Source of the DNA: Candidatus Stackebrandtia excrementipullorum
Lineage (GTDB): Bacteria; Actinomycetota; Actinomycetes; Mycobacteriales; Micromonosporaceae
DNA length: 43,400 nt
Direction of reading: 5' to 3'
Assembly (NCBI GenBank): GCA_019113825.1
Contig: DXGR01000086.1
Location: 1-43,400 of the forward strand
Numbering within the stretch: position 1 is the stretch's first letter; every line of letters starts with the position of its first letter. This document shows positions 7,896 through 16,546 of the stretch, in pieces. The translations under genes were made by a program, and so were the position numbers. The notes beneath the pieces were generated by a model. That model was given only the letters and a program-made list of their open reading frames with translations. It was not told the DNA's origin and made no database searches.

Positions 7896-9563
7896 TCAGC
7901 CGAAGGTCGCTCCGGTTGTGGTATCTCCGCTCTTCAACCGGGCCACGCACATAAAGGCGTTGTCTCCGCCTTCCTCGAACTCGGCCGGGTCCGGCGGCAG
8001 GACGTCGGACTGCCAGTCGGACACGGAGTTACCGAACCGGCCGGCCAAGGGGCCTTCGCTCAACGGCGCCAAGCACGTGGCACGCACCAGGTCGTCCTTG
8101 CGTACCTGACCGTAGGTGGGTACCGAGACATCGTCGGACAGATCGCCCATCGCGTAGGCCTCCCACAGATGCGGCTCGGCGCAGTCGACGGGTTCGGCCG
8201 CCGCGAGATCGTCACCGTCGACGAGGTCACCGTTGAAACAACGCGGTTCAGGCAGGCATTGAAGACCGAAGTCCTCCATCGCGCACGTCGCCGCCACCGT
8301 GGTGTCTTCGGCCGTGGGGGCTGCGGTTTCGTCGTCACCGCTGATCAGCATGATGCCACCGGTCACGGCCGCGATGATGATCGCAATCGCGATGCCTCCG
8401 ACGAGGAGAAGCTGGGCGAGACCACCACCGTCCTTCCCACCGCGTTCGGCGATTCGTCGTTCACGTCGCGTCTGCTTCGGCCCGGCGGGCACGGGTAGAC
8501 GATCATTGGCATCGGGCCGCAGAACGAGCGCCTGGGACGGTTCCGCACCGCCCCAGGCAGGTCGTTGCGGTCGGGGCGACGGGGAGGGGCGGCGGGAAAC
8601 ATCCTGCGCCCACTCCGTGGGCTGTTCCTGTGGTCTCGGCTGTTCCGGCACGGCCGGAGCGGCGCCGGTGTGCTCCTGGGAGACGACCGGCAACGCCGTG
8701 GTCGCGGACGCCACCGGGACGCTCTCCAGCATGTCGCGGAACTGCAGGGCGGACGGGCGACCGGCCGGGTTGTTGGTCATCGCCGCGCGCAGCATCCCGA
8801 GCAGGACCTGCGACACTCCGGGGATGTCACCGACCGGTTCGCCGAACAACGCCATGACGTCGTCGAGTTCGAGTTCGCGATCGTCGGCGGGGAAGCGTGG
8901 GGGCCTACCGCTCAGCAGGGCATACAGCGTCGCCGCGAGTGAGTAGACGTCGCCGGCCTCCCCCGAAGGACGCAGGTGAAAAGTCTCCAACGGCGCATAA
9001 GCGGGAGTCATCGCCGCGCGCACGACAGTGCCCGACGTCGTCGCCTCGTTGCGGGAATCCATGAGGGAGGCGACACCGAAATCGGCCAGCACCGGCTCCG
9101 AACGGTGGTCTATCAGGAGGTTCGCCGGCTTGATGTCACGGTGAAGAACACGGTTCTGGTGAGCCAGGGCCAATGCGTCGGCGATGCGAATGCCGATCTG
9201 CTGCACCTCGCCTGGAGACATGGCGCCGTGATGGGCCAACTGGTCGGCGTACGAACCTCGGCACAGCTCGGCGATGGTGAACGGGTGCCCGGCGGAGGTG
9301 ATGCCGGCGTCATAGGTCGCGAGGATGCCGGGGTGCTCGGCCAACCGCATGATCGCTCGTGACTCCTGCTCGAACCGGTCGTGTTCCTCCCCCGTCGTCA
9401 AAACTCGATGGTCGATCTTCAGAGCCACTTCACGTCGCAGCGACATCTGATGGGCCTGGTACACCGTGGCGTGGGCACCCTGTGCCAGAACGGTGACGTT
9501 GGTCAGGTCCGGAAAATCGCTCGTGGTGGGGCGGATGTGGTCGTGGGGCGCCGTCATGCTCAC
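7896..9563 (-). CDS. Transmembrane Ser/Thr protein kinase with septum-formation-type ectodomain
   Basis: The protein has 555 residues. The kinase domain (about 20-285) has Lys49 in VALK, Glu67, the catalytic loop HRDIKPANLL with Asp143, and DFG at 161-163. The glycine loop is degenerate, AQGAHATV, keeping only one of three glycines, and the APE motif reads APLE. A Pro/Gln-rich juxtamembrane linker (about 290-375) leads to one membrane segment (381-408). The roughly 145-residue outside domain has six cysteines (427, 436, 442, 461, 497, 539) and a CAEPHLWEAYAMG motif as in actinobacterial septum-formation domains. The GTG at 9563 is chosen because TAACTT lies 7 nt upstream, suggesting a leaderless mRNA; an ATG two codons later is possible. 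It lies 90 bp downstream of the cyclase gene on the same strand. Confidence 0.9.
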   Translation of the reverse strand: MSMTAPHDHIRPTTSDFPDLTNVTVLAQGAHATVYQAHQMSLRREVALKIDHRVLTTGEEHDRFEQESRAIMRLAEHPGILATYDAGITSAGHPFTIAELCRGSYADQLAHHGAMSPGEVQQIGIRIADALALAHQNRVLHRDIKPANLLIDHRSEPVLADFGVASLMDSRNEATTSGTVVRAAMTPAYAPLETFHLRPSGEAGDVYSLAATLYALLSGRPPRFPADDRELELDDVMALFGEPVGDIPGVSQVLLGMLRAAMTNNPAGRPSALQFRDMLESVPVASATTALPVVSQEHTGAAPAVPEQPRPQEQPTEWAQDVSRRPSPSPRPQRPAWGGAEPSQALVLRPDANDRLPVPAGPKQTRRERRIAERGGKDGGGLAQLLLVGGIAIAIIIAAVTGGIMLISGDDETAAPTAEDTTVAATCAMEDFGLQCLPEPRCFNGDLVDGDDLAAAEPVDCAEPHLWEAYAMGDLSDDVSVPTYGQVRKDDLVRATCLAPLSEGPLAGRFGNSVSDWQSDVLPPDPAEFEEGGDNAFMCVARLKSGDTTTGATFG

Positions 9564-9570
9564 GCTCGCT

Positions 9571-9576
9571 AAGTTA
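9571..9576 (-). promoter_or_regulatory. -10 element of a leaderless kinase promoter
   Basis: On the minus strand TAACTT lies 7 nt before the GTG at 9561-9563, with no Shine-Dalgarno. Confidence 0.5.
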
Positions 9577-9653
9577 AAGCACCAGGACACGCGCAGTGTA
9601 TGCCGTTCGGCCAAAAGGACCCAACCGACCGGGCCAAGTTCGTCACGACGAAT

Positions 9654-12600
9654 TCACGACGCGGCCATCACCTGAAGTGACGAATCTACTGTGTCCACAC
9701 CGACCTCCTTCGCCACCGACATGACGAACTCGCCGGAGAAAGCGTCTTCCCCGGGGGCCTCGAGGGCACGCAGTGCCCATTCTCGAGCTTCCGATACGCG
9801 ACCTTCACCGTGCAACAGCTGTGCGTACCGGGCGACGACTCGTCGCCGGGGAAACAGCAGCGCCGGTGCGGCGTAGTGGCGGCTCAACTCACCCAACCAC
9901 CGCATCGCCGTCTTTCGGTCACCCTTGGCCAACCGCGCTTCGGCGAACATCGCCAACGGACCGACCTTCACCGGCTCCAGGACCTCGTGCGGCACCGTCA
10001 ACGACAGCGTCGCCTTGGCCGCGGCCTCGGCACCGTCGAAGTCCTCCTTGCTCAGCAGACAGTAGCCACGCAGCGTTTGAGCCATGCCCGACAGCAACGG
10101 GTTCGCCGCGGAGGCGACATACTGTTCGGCTTCGTCGAGCAGTTCGAGTGCGTGGTCCTGCTCTCGTAGATCCCGTGCGATGGTGGCCCTCACCACCAGG
10201 GTGAATCCCTTGCCCCACGCGTCGTCGATGCGGTCGAACGACCGGAACGCTTTACGAGCCATCGCGTCGGCGTGCTCGATATTGCCCAGTTCGACCGCGC
10301 TGAACGCCGATACGGCACGCAGCATCCCGACGGCCCACGAGTCGCCGACCTTCTCGCCGAACGGCCCGAACGCCTCCGCCAGCCGTGACGCCTCCCTGAG
10401 ACGCCCCGCCAGCAGCCGTGTGAACGCGGCCGAACTACGCACCCAGGCGCGCCCCATCCGGTCACGCCGCAACGCGAAGTGCCGTGCGGCGCGCCCCAGC
10501 GAGGCGTCGGCGGCGTCGAAGTCGCCCCGACTGGTCTGCACCCACGCCAGATGCTGCAACGCCCACGCCTGGGCACGGCTGTCATCGGCCTGTGTGGCAA
10601 CGTCGAGGGCCATGATGAAACGTTCCTCGGCACGGCGCAGCCGTCCGCTCAGATAGTCGAACATGCCCAGCCGACACAGCGCGTCCGCCTGTTCGTTCGC
10701 CAACCCGTGGTCGACCGCGATCCGCCACGCGTGGCGCCATGCCTCGGCGGCGCGGTCGGCCTCGCCCAGCGCCCGATAGGCGCGTCCCGCGACCACGAGC
10801 GTGCGAGCCGCGATCGAGGCGTGCTCGGCCGCCACCGGTTGCGTCTCCGCACCGGGCAGGTCGATGCCGACGTCCTCCGCCAGCGACTCCAGGCGGGTCA
10901 AGGCGTCCACCGTGTCTCCCAGCCTCAGGTGCGCGCGGGCACGCAACAACCGGTCCGGCGGAGACAACGTCCGCACCTTCTCCGACTCTCCGAGGAGACG
11001 CAACGCGTCACCGGGTTCGGCCGCGTCCATCGCGCGCGCCGCCGCACGACTGTACGCGGCCACGCAGTAACCTCTCACCGCGAACGCGGGCGCATCGGAC
11101 GGCAACCGCATGTCCTCGGCCAGCTGGATCGCCTTGGTCCCGTGGTGGATCACGAACTCGTCGGCCTGCGGTTCGGCCAGGCTGTCCGTGCTCACGCCCC
11201 ACCGCACGAGTCGTGCATGCCGGTCGGCGAGGTCTGCTCGGCCAAGACCGTTGTAGGCGGCCTCTCGCATCAACGGCGTGACGAACTTGTATCCGCCGTG
11301 AGTCCGTCGACGCAGCATCTGACGGGACAGGAGTTCTTCCAGGGCTTTCTCGGTGTCGCCGAAAACCTCCAGGGCCTCCTCGGGAATGGCGTCACCGATC
11401 ACCGAAACCTCGCGCAGCAGGCGCCTCGCCTCGGGAGGCAGGCTGTCGATACGAGAGGTGAGAACCTTCTCCAGGTCCGCCGACAACAGGCCCCCCGCCA
11501 GCGACCCGGGAGCCAGCCGCCACACACCGTCGGACTCGGTGAGCATGCCGCGCTCGGTCAACAGTGTGACGAGTTCGGCCAGGTAATAGGGGTTGCCCTG
11601 CGCCTTGCCCAACAGCAACGACTCGTCTTCGGGATCGACGTGGCCGTTGTCGCAGAACGCCGACAGCAGGCGCGCGGCATCGGCGCCACGCAACGGCGTG
11701 AGTGTGTATGCCTCCGCCTCTGAAATCCTGGTGAGCACACCCGCCGTCCGAACCAGGTCCGGCCGCCCCAGGATGAAAACGAGAATGGGGCCGGACAGTT
11801 TCGCCACCGCCGAACTCAAGAGGTTCAACGCCTGCGGCGTAGCCGAGTGCAGATCGTCGACGATGAGCATCAGCGGGCTTTCCTGCGCCAACAGGTTGAA
11901 CAGGTCGGCCACGACCCTGGGAATCTCCACCAGGGCGGCCTCGGGGTCGGCGGAACCGTCCGGTCGACCGGAGTTGCGGGGCGCAGGCCCGAACCCGAGC
12001 AGTGACAACAACAGTTCCAGGTTCAGTGCGCCGGCCTCGACATTGCGTCCGGTTCCGTGGAGCTCGATGACACGACGTAGCTGCCTCTCGGCGGCAACCC
12101 GGTCCTCCGAGATCGACAAACCGATGGCCTTGCGCACGAGGTCGGCCATGGGGCCCAACCGGTACCCCTGGCCGTAGGCGGCGGCGCGCACCGACAGGAC
12201 CCTCACTCCACGGCTTTTCGCCATACGTTCGGCTTCGAGAGCAAACCTGGTCTTTCCCAAACCGGCATCACCGGTCATGACCACCGACAACGGTTCACCA
12301 CGGTCGATGACAGCTTCCAGGCGTCCCTCGATGCGGCCCATCTCCGGACCTCGTCCGACGAACGGTGCCTGGTCCCCGAGGCTGGCGCGGGTACCGGGTT
12401 CGTCCTGAAGTCCCAGAAGTTCGTAGACCTCGACCGGTTTGCGTTTCCCCTTCAGGCGCAGCGGTGTCAGGCGTCGCCACGCGGCGGCGTGTCGGGTCGC
12501 GGTGACCGTCTCGGCGCTGGCGTAGACCGTCCCGACCCCCGCCGCGTCGGCTAGCCGGGCCGCAGTGTTGACGGTGTCACCGATGACGGTGTATTCCACC

Positions 12601-13052
12601 GACGCCTGCATACCGGCAACCACCAGCCCCGATCGCAGCCCGACGCGCAGCCCCATCGGGACACCGCCACCGGACTCGGCTTTGAGGAGTCGACGGACGG
12701 TCCGGCGCATGCGTTGAGCGGCGCGTACGGCACGCTCGGCGTCGTCGTCGTGCGCGATCGGTGCGCCGAACACGGCCATCAGGCCATCACCGGTCAACTT
12801 GTCGACGTGACCGCCGTATTCGTTAACGGCTTTCGCGCACTCGGCCAACACCGTGTCGGTCACGGCGCCGACCCGTTCGGGGTCCTGCTCCTCCGACCAC
12901 GCGGTGAAGTCGGAGAGGTCGCAAAACAGCACGGTGACGACACGACGTTCGGTGGTCGGCATCGAGGCGACCGGCGACAGAGGGCCGCCACAGTTGTGGC
13001 AGTAACGCGCACCGGGGATGACCACGACGGTGCCGCAGAACGGACAGGTCAT
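9654..13052 (-). CDS. Class III nucleotide cyclase-AAA-TPR signalling protein
   Basis: The 1132-residue soluble protein starts with a zinc ribbon (CPFCG at 3-7, CHNCG at 18-22). A class III cyclase domain follows (about 35-215) with metal-binding Asp45 and Asp89, Lys85 in the base-recognition position (favouring ATP), and Asn162 and Arg166 in GDTVNTAARL for transition-state stabilisation. All key residues are present, so I infer an active adenylyl cyclase. A P-loop ATPase of the AAA_16 type comes next (Walker A GDAGLGKT at 261-268; Walker B LMLIVDDLHS). The second half is helical repeats of TPR type. The architecture is a known actinobacterial family of cyclase-ATPase regulators. The ATG at 13052 follows GGTGGAG; a GTG three codons earlier has no spacing for a ribosome site. 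It lies near crp but on the opposite strand. Confidence 0.9.
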   Translation of the reverse strand: MTCPFCGTVVVIPGARYCHNCGGPLSPVASMPTTERRVVTVLFCDLSDFTAWSEEQDPERVGAVTDTVLAECAKAVNEYGGHVDKLTGDGLMAVFGAPIAHDDDAERAVRAAQRMRRTVRRLLKAESGGGVPMGLRVGLRSGLVVAGMQASVEYTVIGDTVNTAARLADAAGVGTVYASAETVTATRHAAAWRRLTPLRLKGKRKPVEVYELLGLQDEPGTRASLGDQAPFVGRGPEMGRIEGRLEAVIDRGEPLSVVMTGDAGLGKTRFALEAERMAKSRGVRVLSVRAAAYGQGYRLGPMADLVRKAIGLSISEDRVAAERQLRRVIELHGTGRNVEAGALNLELLLSLLGFGPAPRNSGRPDGSADPEAALVEIPRVVADLFNLLAQESPLMLIVDDLHSATPQALNLLSSAVAKLSGPILVFILGRPDLVRTAGVLTRISEAEAYTLTPLRGADAARLLSAFCDNGHVDPEDESLLLGKAQGNPYYLAELVTLLTERGMLTESDGVWRLAPGSLAGGLLSADLEKVLTSRIDSLPPEARRLLREVSVIGDAIPEEALEVFGDTEKALEELLSRQMLRRRTHGGYKFVTPLMREAAYNGLGRADLADRHARLVRWGVSTDSLAEPQADEFVIHHGTKAIQLAEDMRLPSDAPAFAVRGYCVAAYSRAAARAMDAAEPGDALRLLGESEKVRTLSPPDRLLRARAHLRLGDTVDALTRLESLAEDVGIDLPGAETQPVAAEHASIAARTLVVAGRAYRALGEADRAAEAWRHAWRIAVDHGLANEQADALCRLGMFDYLSGRLRRAEERFIMALDVATQADDSRAQAWALQHLAWVQTSRGDFDAADASLGRAARHFALRRDRMGRAWVRSSAAFTRLLAGRLREASRLAEAFGPFGEKVGDSWAVGMLRAVSAFSAVELGNIEHADAMARKAFRSFDRIDDAWGKGFTLVVRATIARDLREQDHALELLDEAEQYVASAANPLLSGMAQTLRGYCLLSKEDFDGAEAAAKATLSLTVPHEVLEPVKVGPLAMFAEARLAKGDRKTAMRWLGELSRHYAAPALLFPRRRVVARYAQLLHGEGRVSEAREWALRALEAPGEDAFSGEFVMSVAKEVGVDTVDSSLQVMAAS

Positions 13053-13104
13053 TACACCCACTCCACCGGGTCGAACACCACGCTTGCGGGCTCGGCTTGA
13101 CTAT

Positions 13105-13881
13105 TCACGCCGTACCCCAACGACCCGCCGGAGAATTATGTTCCCCGTCACGTGACGACAGATACTCCAGCTGGGCCTCGACCGTGGCTTCGGCCGCCGG
13201 CCACAGCGACCGGTCGACGTCCGCGTAAACGATTTCGACGACGTCCCGGGCGGTACGCGCACCACTCTCACGAGCGGCCGACACCTGTTCCAGTCGCTTG
13301 AGTCGATGAGCGAGGTACTCCTCGGCGGCGGCGCGGCAGTCGGGACGAATCGGACCGTGACCGGGCAGAACGACCACCGGACCCTGTTGAGCCAGAAGTC
13401 GAAGACTGTCGAGGTAGTCCCCCAGGTCACCGTCGGGCCATAGGACGGATGTGGAACCCCGCCCGAGAATGGTGTCTCCGGTGAAGACGCCGTCGACCGC
13501 TCCGGTGACTCGAAACGACACGGAGTCCTGCGTGTGACCGGGCGTGGCGAGAGTCGTGATCGTCATATCCCCGTGTATCAGGCGTTCGCCCGGTTCGGGA
13601 TTGACGATGCCCGCGCCGCCGGTCAGCGCGGCGAACCTGGCAAGCCCTTCGGCATGATCGGCATGTGCGTGGGTCAGAAGCACACCGCGTACCCGTCCCG
13701 TGTCGGCCACCGCCGCGAGGTGTTCCGCGATGTCGGGGCCGGGGTCGACGACGAGTGCGCCGTCATCGGACGGAATAACCCAGGTGTTGGTGCCCTCAAG
13801 CGTCATCGGGCCCGGGTTGGGCGCTCGAAACAGGCGCACCCACGGTGGCGTGTTCATTACAGGATCGGTAACGCTCGTCAC
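13105..13881 (-). CDS. Metallo-beta-lactamase-fold hydrolase
   Basis: The 258-residue protein has the MBL zinc motif HAHADH plus later ligands in ATPGHTQDS and in LPGHGP, and Asp in VFTGDT. The short N-terminal PNPGPMTLEGTNTWV is typical of the RNase Z/glyoxalase II-like group represented in M. tuberculosis by Rv3677c, beside crp and ridA as here. The C-terminal third resembles the winged-helix extension of LACTB2-like proteins, some of which act on RNA; substrate is unknown. The GTG at 13881 is chosen because TAGGCT lies 7 nt upstream (leaderless pattern). An ATG eight codons later has neither a ribosome site nor a -10. Confidence 0.88.
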   Translation of the reverse strand: MTSVTDPVMNTPPWVRLFRAPNPGPMTLEGTNTWVIPSDDGALVVDPGPDIAEHLAAVADTGRVRGVLLTHAHADHAEGLARFAALTGGAGIVNPEPGERLIHGDMTITTLATPGHTQDSVSFRVTGAVDGVFTGDTILGRGSTSVLWPDGDLGDYLDSLRLLAQQGPVVVLPGHGPIRPDCRAAAEEYLAHRLKRLEQVSAARESGARTARDVVEIVYADVDRSLWPAAEATVEAQLEYLSSRDGEHNSPAGRWGTA

Positions 13882-13888
13882 GTCCCTG

Positions 13889-13894
13889 AGCCTA
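13889..13894 (-). promoter_or_regulatory. -10 element of a leaderless MBL-hydrolase promoter
   Basis: Minus-strand TAGGCT ends 7 nt before the GTG at 13879-13881. Confidence 0.55.
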
Positions 13895-14094
13895 CGTGGC
13901 GCTACTGACAGATTCCTGAGATTTTTTCACCACATACCGTTTGACCTGGACAAACGCCGGTCAGTCGAATATCGGGTATACGCCTTAAGGCCGACCCGGT
14001 GTCCGCCCGATCGGCCGAGCCTTCACAGGACGAGGGCCGATGCGATCCCGCGTCTGGCTCAGAGTGGTCGGCACCGAGCCCGAGCCGACGGAAC

Positions 14095-14123
14095 GGAGGT
14101 GACGGCGTTATCCGGCCACCTCC
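14095..14123 (-). terminator. Possible hairpin terminator after ridA
   Basis: GGAGGTG (14095-14101) pairs with CACCTCC (14117-14123) around a 15-nt loop, 14 nt past the ridA stop. It has no T-run, so the call is weak. Confidence 0.35.
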
Positions 14124-14137
14124 GAGTCCGTATCGCT

Positions 14138-14599
14138 TCAGTCGGTGACTTCGACGACGAGGTCGACCTCGACCGGCGCGTTCAACGGCAGCGCCGCAAC
14201 ACCGACCGCGGCACGGGCGTGCCGACCGGCGTCGCCGAAGACCTCCCCGAACAGTTCGCTGGCGCCGTTGATGACGGCGGGCTGACCGGTGAAGCCGGGC
14301 GCCGAGGCGACGAAACCGCCCACCTTGACGATTCGGGTCACGAGGTCCAGGCTCACTACGGAGGCGATGGCAGCCAAGCCGTTCAGCGCGCAAACACGTG
14401 CCAGGTCGTAAGCCTGTTCAGCGGTGACGTCCTGGCCGACCAGGCCCGTGGCCGGCAACGCGCCGTCAACCATCGGAAGCTGACCGGACACGTAAACGTG
14501 GTCCTTGGACCGCACCGCGGGCTGGTACGCCGCCACCGGTGGCACTACCGGCGGCAGTGTCAAACCCAGTTCGGACAGCCGAGCGTTGACATCGGGCAT
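14138..14599 (-). CDS. RidA/YjgF-family protein (Rv3678c type)
   Basis: The RidA superfamily includes enamine/imine deaminases that protect PLP enzymes, though this longer subgroup (153 residues) is functionally less certain. The sequence shows the trimer core: VYVSGQLP near residue 50, the ARVCALNGLAAI helix, and the C-terminal strand VGVAALPLNAPVEVDLVVEV. The canonical catalytic Arg of RidA (in the GN-ARAAVxVxxLP region) is represented by HARAAVGVAALP here. The ATG at 14599 follows GGAGT with good spacing. It lies 2 bp downstream of the DUF4177 gene, in one transcription unit with it, as in M. tuberculosis (Rv3678A-Rv3678c). Confidence 0.88.
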   Translation of the reverse strand: MPDVNARLSELGLTLPPVVPPVAAYQPAVRSKDHVYVSGQLPMVDGALPATGLVGQDVTAEQAYDLARVCALNGLAAIASVVSLDLVTRIVKVGGFVASAPGFTGQPAVINGASELFGEVFGDAGRHARAAVGVAALPLNAPVEVDLVVEVTD

Positions 14600-14601
14600 G
14601 A

Positions 14602-14757
14602 TTACTCCTTCGGCCGTTTGAAATAGGCCACCAGCTGTTCGGGACTCGGCCCGGGGATGACCGAGACCAGCTCCCAGCCGTCTTCGCCCCAGGTGTCCAG
14701 GATCTGCTTGGTCGCGTGTATCAGCAACGGCGCCGTCGCGTACTCCCACTTCTGCAT
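14602..14757 (-). CDS. DUF4177-type small protein, 51 aa
   Basis: A 51-residue protein starts MQKWEYATAPLLIH and contains GEDGWELVSVIPGP, the core of the DUF4177 family, and ends in FKRPKE. It ends 2 bp before the ridA start. A small DUF4177 gene in this exact position is conserved across actinobacteria (Rv3678A), which makes the call firm despite its size. The ATG has no Shine-Dalgarno but TATGCT lies 6 nt upstream, so the bicistronic mRNA is probably leaderless. The family's biochemical role is unknown. Confidence 0.85.
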   Translation of the reverse strand: MQKWEYATAPLLIHATKQILDTWGEDGWELVSVIPGPSPEQLVAYFKRPKE

Positions 14758-14763
14758 GGCGGC

Positions 14764-14769
14764 AGCATA
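14764..14769 (-). promoter_or_regulatory. -10 element of a leaderless DUF4177-ridA promoter
   Basis: Minus-strand TATGCT lies 6 nt before the ATG at 14755-14757. Confidence 0.6.
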
Positions 14770-14963
14770 TCGATGTCACCTTCCACCGCCCGCAACCGGT
14801 TGACGCGCAACGCGTTACATATGGCGACCATCACGGGCCCGTCCGGCCGGTCTCGTCAGGACACGGCCGCAAACGCGCCCGACGTGGTCGACTCGGTGTA
14901 GTCCTTCGGCCCCCTTTCGCTGGACGCGATACGCCGGTCGACCACCGTTACCATAGGAAATTC

Positions 14964-15464
14964 ATGCCCTCCGAACACTCCTCCGTCGCTCCCGAGCCCG
15001 ACGCGCCACGTTCCCGCACCGGGCTCGTCATCATCGCCTTGACCGTCATCGCCACCGGCTTTTTGGGTGCCATGGTTATCGGCGGCACCTGGCTGGTCGG
15101 GCAATGGGACTCGGGGCGCTCCAGCCCCACCGAGTCGGTAGACGGTTTCCTCACCGCTCTGCTCGTCGACCGCGATTCACAGGACGCCGCATCGTTCACC
15201 TGCCAATCGTTGACCGGTGACCTCACCGAGGCGATGAACCTCCTGGATTCGCTACCTCCTGCGGGCAGTCCGGAAGCCGCCCTGGTCGGTTTCACCTGGG
15301 ATAACGTGACCGAGCTCAGTCGCAGCGACGACACGGCCGTGGTCACCGCGGACGTCACGCTCGATATCACCGGTGAAACCGCTCGGTGGAACTTTGCGCT
15401 GGTGACCGGTGATCCTGACGACACATGGCGCGTCTGCGGTGTCGTGACCGGCGGCGATACCTGA
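14964..15464 (+). CDS. Single-pass membrane-anchored protein with small extracytoplasmic domain
   Basis: The 166-residue protein has a short cytoplasmic N-terminus, one membrane helix (about 20-46) and a roughly 115-residue outside domain. The domain pattern (a helix with SVDGFLTALLVDRDSQDAASFTC, then alternating strands ending WRVCGVV) resembles the NTF2-like/DUF4878 fold common in actinobacterial secreted proteins. Two cysteines, in SFTCQSL and WRVCG, are spaced to form a disulfide. The start follows AGGAA at 6 nt. No enzymatic residue set is seen. It lies between the divergent DUF4177 gene and the ArsA pair; I do not recall it in the M. tuberculosis order, so it may be lineage-specific. 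Confidence 0.8.
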   Translation: MPSEHSSVAPEPDAPRSRTGLVIIALTVIATGFLGAMVIGGTWLVGQWDSGRSSPTESVDGFLTALLVDRDSQDAASFTCQSLTGDLTEAMNLLDSLPPAGSPEAALVGFTWDNVTELSRSDDTAVVTADVTLDITGETARWNFALVTGDPDDTWRVCGVVTGGDT

Positions 15465-15514
15465 TCGGCCCTCTCACCCTGCAAGGAGATCACGCTCCGA
15501 CGGCTTCGGACGAT

Positions 15515-15520
15515 TAAGCT
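15515..15520 (+). promoter_or_regulatory. -10 element of a leaderless promoter for the ArsA-like pair
   Basis: TAAGCT lies 6 nt before the ATG at 15527, with no Shine-Dalgarno. Confidence 0.6.
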
Positions 15521-15526
15521 GGCGTG

Positions 15527-16495
15527 ATGTCGGCTGGAACCGCGACCACGCCTCATCTTCACGTCGTCACCGGGAAAGGTGGGGTGGGCAAGACAACCGT
15601 CGCCGCCGCGCTGGCCATGGCACTGGCGCCGGCGGGCGGTCGCACGCTGCTCATCGAGGTCGAAGGGCGCCAGGCGATATCGGCGCTGTTCGGTTCGCCG
15701 CCGCTGCCGTACGAGGAACGCCACATCGCCACGGCTCCCGGCGGCGGCGAAGTCTTCGCGTTGGCCGTGGACGCCGAAGAGGCGCTCATGGACTACCTCA
15801 CCATGTTCTACAGGCTCGGCCGGGCCGGTAAGGCGCTGCGCAAGCTGGGTGCGATCGACTTCGCGACGACCATCGCGCCGGGCCTGTCGGACATCCTGTT
15901 GACGGGAAAGGTCAAGGAGGCGACGACCCGGACCGATCACGGACGTCGCGTCTACGACGCTGTTGTTCTCGATGCGCCTCCGACGGGACGCGTGTCCCGG
16001 TTTCTCAACGTGACCGTCGAGGCTTCGAAACTGGCGCGTGTAGGTCCCATCAGAGCACACAGCGACGGTGTCGCCCGCCTGCTGCACTCCCGTCGCACGG
16101 CCGTGCACGTCGTCACTCGGCTCGAGGAGATGCCCGTTCAGGAGTCGTTCGACGCGATCGACGAACTGACCTCGCTGAAACTGCCGGTCGGGGACGTGAT
16201 CGTCAACGCGGTCGATCCGTCGTTGCTGTCGGGTGTCCGCATCACCAAGGCCGCTCTCACACGCGACCTCGCCGCGGCCGGGCTGCCTTCGGACGCCGAA
16301 ATCGTGACCGGCCTGATGGAGGAGGCCGCCGATCATCAGCGGCGGCTGGAGGTGCAGGAACATCTCCGTGAGGAACTCACCGACAAAGATCACCCGATCG
16401 TGGAACTCCCGCTCTACACCGACGGCATCGACCTCTCGAATTTGTACGATATGGCCCGTCGGCTGCGAGCCCACCGTTTCAATGAGGGTCAATGA
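15527..16495 (+). CDS. ArsA/Get3-like ATPase, first of a pair (Rv3679 type)
   Basis: The 322-residue SIMIBI-class ATPase has the deviant Walker A KGGVGKTT with both the intradimer lysine and the P-loop lysine, a switch motif VVLDAPPTG, and an A-loop-like end LPLYTDGIDL. The fold is that of anion-pumping or tail-anchored-protein-targeting ATPases. Its mycobacterial counterparts Rv3679-Rv3680 are reported to work together in metabolism and stress resistance rather than in arsenite transport; no arsenite-binding Cys cluster is visible here either. The ATG at 15527 is chosen over the GTG one codon earlier because of the -10 spacing. The second ATPase begins 51 bp downstream. Confidence 0.9.
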   Translation: MSAGTATTPHLHVVTGKGGVGKTTVAAALAMALAPAGGRTLLIEVEGRQAISALFGSPPLPYEERHIATAPGGGEVFALAVDAEEALMDYLTMFYRLGRAGKALRKLGAIDFATTIAPGLSDILLTGKVKEATTRTDHGRRVYDAVVLDAPPTGRVSRFLNVTVEASKLARVGPIRAHSDGVARLLHSRRTAVHVVTRLEEMPVQESFDAIDELTSLKLPVGDVIVNAVDPSLLSGVRITKAALTRDLAAAGLPSDAEIVTGLMEEAADHQRRLEVQEHLREELTDKDHPIVELPLYTDGIDLSNLYDMARRLRAHRFNEGQ

Positions 16496-16546
16496 CGTCG
16501 CGCAGTGAGGCGACCGCGCAAGCGCGCCGAGGAACGGGGAGAGGCG

